From Sphingobacterium olei (GTDB lineage: Bacteria > Bacteroidota > Bacteroidia > Sphingobacteriales > Sphingobacteriaceae): DNA of 64,000 nt. The stretch spans positions 83,564 to 147,563 of the forward strand of contig NZ_SUME01000011.1 in assembly GCF_005048855.1 (NCBI RefSeq). The letters run 5' to 3'. Positions within the stretch are counted from its first letter, which is position 1; each line of letters opens with the position of its first letter. The notes beneath the pieces are model-generated. The model saw nothing but the letters and a program-made list of their open reading frames with translations. It had not been told where the DNA came from and ran no database searches. The translations under genes were made by a program, and so were the position numbers. Shown here one piece after another: positions 61,903-64,000 of the stretch.

Positions 61903-63768
61903 ATGAATAGATTTTTCTTTACCGTATTATATTTTCTTCTCGTTATTACTGTTTATGCACAGGAAATTAATGAGGAGTACATCAAAAATAACTATACAAA
62001 AGTTGAACAATACATTCCGATGCGAGATGGTGTACGCCTGTTTACTTCCATTTATATCCCAAAAAATAATGCGCAAAAGTATCCTATTTTATTAAACCGC
62101 ACCCCTTACACGGTTGCTCCTTACGGCGTAGAAAAAATGAAGACCTATTTAGGTAATTTTCCAGAAATGACCAAAGCAGGCTATATTTTTGTCTATCAAG
62201 ATGTACGCGGTAAATGGATGAGCGAAGGTACATTTGAAAATATCAGACCAACCCGTACTATCGAAAACAGCCATAAAATAGATGAAAGCACAGACACATA
62301 CGATACCATTGATTGGTTGGTTAAAAATCTAAAGGAAAATAATGGCAATGTAGGTATGTATGGTATATCCTATCCAGGTTTCTATGCATCAGCAGCGCTG
62401 ATCGATTCCCACTCTGCTCTAAAAGCAGTTTCCCCACAAGCTCCCGTAACGGACTGGTTTATAGGCGATGACTTCCATCACGGAGGAGCACTCTTCTTGA
62501 TGGACGCATTCAGGTTTATGTACACCTTTGATGCTTCCAGACCCAAACCCGTTACGAACGCAGATAGCCCCAAAGGATTCCAATTACCTTCCAAAGACTA
62601 TTACAAATTCTTTTTAGAAAATCCGACACTAAAGGGTCTTAAAGCAAAATATCTAAGTCATACAGTAAAATTCTGGGATGATCTAGCCAAACACCCCACT
62701 CTTGATACATTTTGGATGAATAGGACGATTACCAATCATCTCAATACCGTAAAGCCCGCCGTTATGGTTGTAGGAGGGACCTTTGATGCAGAGGATGTCT
62801 ACGGAACATTTGAAACATATAAGACCATCGAAAAACAAAACGTTAACAATAATAATATATTGGTCATTGGACCATGGTATCACGGGGGTTGGGTAAGATC
62901 AAAAGGCGATAGCTTTGGAGATATCAGGTTTGGTGAGAAAACAAGCCATTATTATCAAAAAAACATAGAACTACCTTTTTTCGAGTATTATTTGAAAGGA
63001 AAAGGCGATTTCAGACCCGCGGAAGCTACTGTATATATATCCGGATCTAACGAATGGAAAAATTTTGAACAATGGCCTCCTAAGGAAATAACATCTACCG
63101 AATTATTTTTGCTTCCAAATGGGAAATTAGGACAACAAGAAAACAAATCGAAACACACCTACATCCAATACTACTCCGATCCGGCGAAACCCGTGCCTTT
63201 TCAAGAGGGTGTAATTACCGATCGGACAAGGGAATATATGATAAATGATCAACGTTTCGCCTCAAATAGACCAGATGTTATCGTGTTTGAAACTGATCCG
63301 CTAACAGAAGACTTGACTATTGTCGGTCCTATTACAGCCAATTTAAAGGTATCGATGACAGGAACAGACGCAGATTTCGTTGTAAAAGTAATTGATGTCT
63401 ATCCCGACACAAGTGACTCTACATCTCCTCTTTCCGAAAAAATTGTGATGCCGGGGTATCAAATGCTTGTACGTGGTGAAATTTTAAGAGGAAAATTCAG
63501 AAATAGCTTTAGTAATCCCGAACCATTCAATCCCGATGAAATTACCAGTGTTAATGTCAAACTTCCGGATGTAGCACATACGTTCAAAAAAGGTCATAAA
63601 TTGATGGTTCAAATACAGCACAGCTGGTTTCCATTAGTAGACAGAAACCCAAATCAATTTATGGACATCTATAATGCTGAGCCCGAAGATTTCAAGCCAA
63701 ACACACATCGCTTGCATTTCGATCAAGATAATAAAAGTGTGATTCGCTTTTCAATATTAAATCCCTAG
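61903..63768 (+). CDS. Secreted CocE/NonD family hydrolase (X-Pro dipeptidyl-peptidase-like)
   Basis: A 621-residue hydrolase with a signal peptide (cleaved after VYAQ, residue 20). The alpha/beta-hydrolase domain has YQDVRGKWMSEGTFENIRP, the nucleophile Ser156 in GMYGISYPGF, the acid Asp in GGTFDAEDVYG and the His in GPWYHGGW. A C-terminal jelly-roll domain (about 430-621) follows, as in cocaine esterase and glutaryl-7-ACA acylase. The substrate may be a peptide or ester; unknown. It converges on the rRNA operon. Confidence 0.92.
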   Translation: MNRFFFTVLYFLLVITVYAQEINEEYIKNNYTKVEQYIPMRDGVRLFTSIYIPKNNAQKYPILLNRTPYTVAPYGVEKMKTYLGNFPEMTKAGYIFVYQDVRGKWMSEGTFENIRPTRTIENSHKIDESTDTYDTIDWLVKNLKENNGNVGMYGISYPGFYASAALIDSHSALKAVSPQAPVTDWFIGDDFHHGGALFLMDAFRFMYTFDASRPKPVTNADSPKGFQLPSKDYYKFFLENPTLKGLKAKYLSHTVKFWDDLAKHPTLDTFWMNRTITNHLNTVKPAVMVVGGTFDAEDVYGTFETYKTIEKQNVNNNNILVIGPWYHGGWVRSKGDSFGDIRFGEKTSHYYQKNIELPFFEYYLKGKGDFRPAEATVYISGSNEWKNFEQWPPKEITSTELFLLPNGKLGQQENKSKHTYIQYYSDPAKPVPFQEGVITDRTREYMINDQRFASNRPDVIVFETDPLTEDLTIVGPITANLKVSMTGTDADFVVKVIDVYPDTSDSTSPLSEKIVMPGYQMLVRGEILRGKFRNSFSNPEPFNPDEITSVNVKLPDVAHTFKKGHKLMVQIQHSWFPLVDRNPNQFMDIYNAEPEDFKPNTHRLHFDQDNKSVIRFSILNP

Positions 63769-63791
63769 AAAACTGTTTTTTAGGGATTTAA
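63757..63791 (+). terminator. Terminator of the CocE-like gene
   Basis: A 10-bp stem (63758-63767 with 63781-63790), core AAATCCCTA, has a 13-base apical part that can pair further (AAAA/TTTT). The left arm includes the stop codon. Confidence 0.75.
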
Positions 63792-63874
63792 TCATGTTAG
63801 GATCTATGTCTCCTTTTGGAAAGACATAACTATCTTAATTAAGATAATAACAGCAATTTTGCAAGGAGTTGCAC

Positions 63875-63910
63875 AAAAAAAGAGCCCTTACTGTTTCCAG
63901 CAAGGGCTCT
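63875..63910 (-). terminator. Terminator of the rRNA operon
   Basis: AGAGCCCTT (63881) pairs with AAGGGCTCT (63902-63910), with inner CTG/CAG pairing, and a run of A follows on the plus strand (U-run in the minus direction). It lies 11 bases past the 5S 3' end and stops the operon entering from the right. Confidence 0.88.
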
Positions 63911-63920
63911 GTATAAAAAA

Positions 63921-64000
63921 AGGCACCGACCTACTCTCCCACCTGTTACGGCAATACCATCGGCTCTGGCGGGCTTGACTTCTCTGTTCGGAATGGGAAG
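63921..64000 (-). rRNA. rrf: 5S ribosomal RNA, 3' part, cut by window edge
   Basis: The reverse complement reads TTCCCATTCCGAACAGAGAA near the edge, then AAGCCCGCCAGAGCCGATGG and GGGAGAGTAGGTCGGTGCC, the conserved 3' two-thirds of bacterial 5S rRNA. The 3' end (GGTGCC) is at about 63922. The 16S and 23S genes should lie to the right, outside the window. Confidence 0.97.

Noticed and set aside
1..64000. Search for prophage, integrative element, defence island or biosynthetic cluster
   Set aside because: No integrase, phage structural, restriction, CRISPR-Cas or NRPS/PKS-like genes are seen, and gene content is uniformly chromosomal core.

Overview
The window is a 64-kb piece of an AT-rich chromosome from a member of the Bacteroidota, most likely family Sphingobacteriaceae (Sphingobacterium or Pedobacter type). 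The evidence is the gene set: TamL lipoprotein, GldA and fused GldF-GldG, BT_3928 family protein, b558-type sdhCAB and DUF3472. Promoters also follow the Bacteroidota pattern TTTG-N19..23-TAnnTTTG. Almost every gene is ordinary core genome. I see no prophage, no intact insertion sequence, no CRISPR array and no island of unusual base composition.

Layout. 1-6.4 kb: truncated PEP carboxylase, Ohr, a REP-like inverted repeat, then a FUSC membrane protein overlapping a YpdA-type reductase, facing a TetR regulator. 6.5-9.5 kb: murB, an ECF sigma factor with a small cytochrome b5-like gene, and a PfkB kinase. 9.5-12 kb: tRNA-Asn directly downstream of asparagine synthetase asnB, plus a small membrane protein. 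12-18.2 kb: TamL diverging from an operon of RNA methyltransferase, MFS transporter and AI-2E family transporter. 18.3-23 kb: DUF3472 protein and the arginine cluster GNAT-argG-argC, preceded by a gene-free stretch. 23-29.7 kb: oligopeptidase B, subtilisin-like protease, nth, recA. 29.8-35.8 kb: pruA, AraC regulator, MsrA lipoprotein, superoxide dismutase, tadA-csaA-csbD, an outer-membrane beta-barrel protein.

35.9-39.6 kb: the sdhCAB operon (complex II). 39.7-46.7 kb: a very large orphan histidine kinase, a C1 peptidase, a metallo-beta-lactamase-fold lipid hydrolase and a secreted two-domain protein. 46.8-49.7 kb: cysE-cysM cysteine synthesis, then a HipA-like kinase overlapping a DUF3037 gene. 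50.1-56.3 kb: DUF1599, BT_3928/DoxX, aroK and gldA in tight series, an outer-membrane protein, then the gldF-gldG fusion. 56.3-64 kb: acetyl-CoA hydrolase/transferase with a divergent AraC regulator, DUF1080 lipoprotein, rpsT, a second TrmH-like methyltransferase, sucD, a CocE/NonD hydrolase, and the 3' end of an rRNA operon (5S rRNA) entering from the right.

How the genes work together. Central carbon metabolism is well represented (ppc, sdhCAB, sucD, CoA-transferase), as are amino-acid synthesis and breakdown (asnB, argG/argC, cysE/cysM, aroK, pruA). Oxidative-stress functions are Ohr, SOD, MsrA and possibly YpdA. The items most worth follow-up are the HipA-like kinase/DUF3037 pair, the cysteine-rich GNAT heading the arginine cluster, the gldF-gldG fusion with a TTG start, the 9-G tract at the start of ypdA, and the asnB/tRNA-Asn neighbourhood. 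None is proof of a new system; each is stated as a hypothesis.
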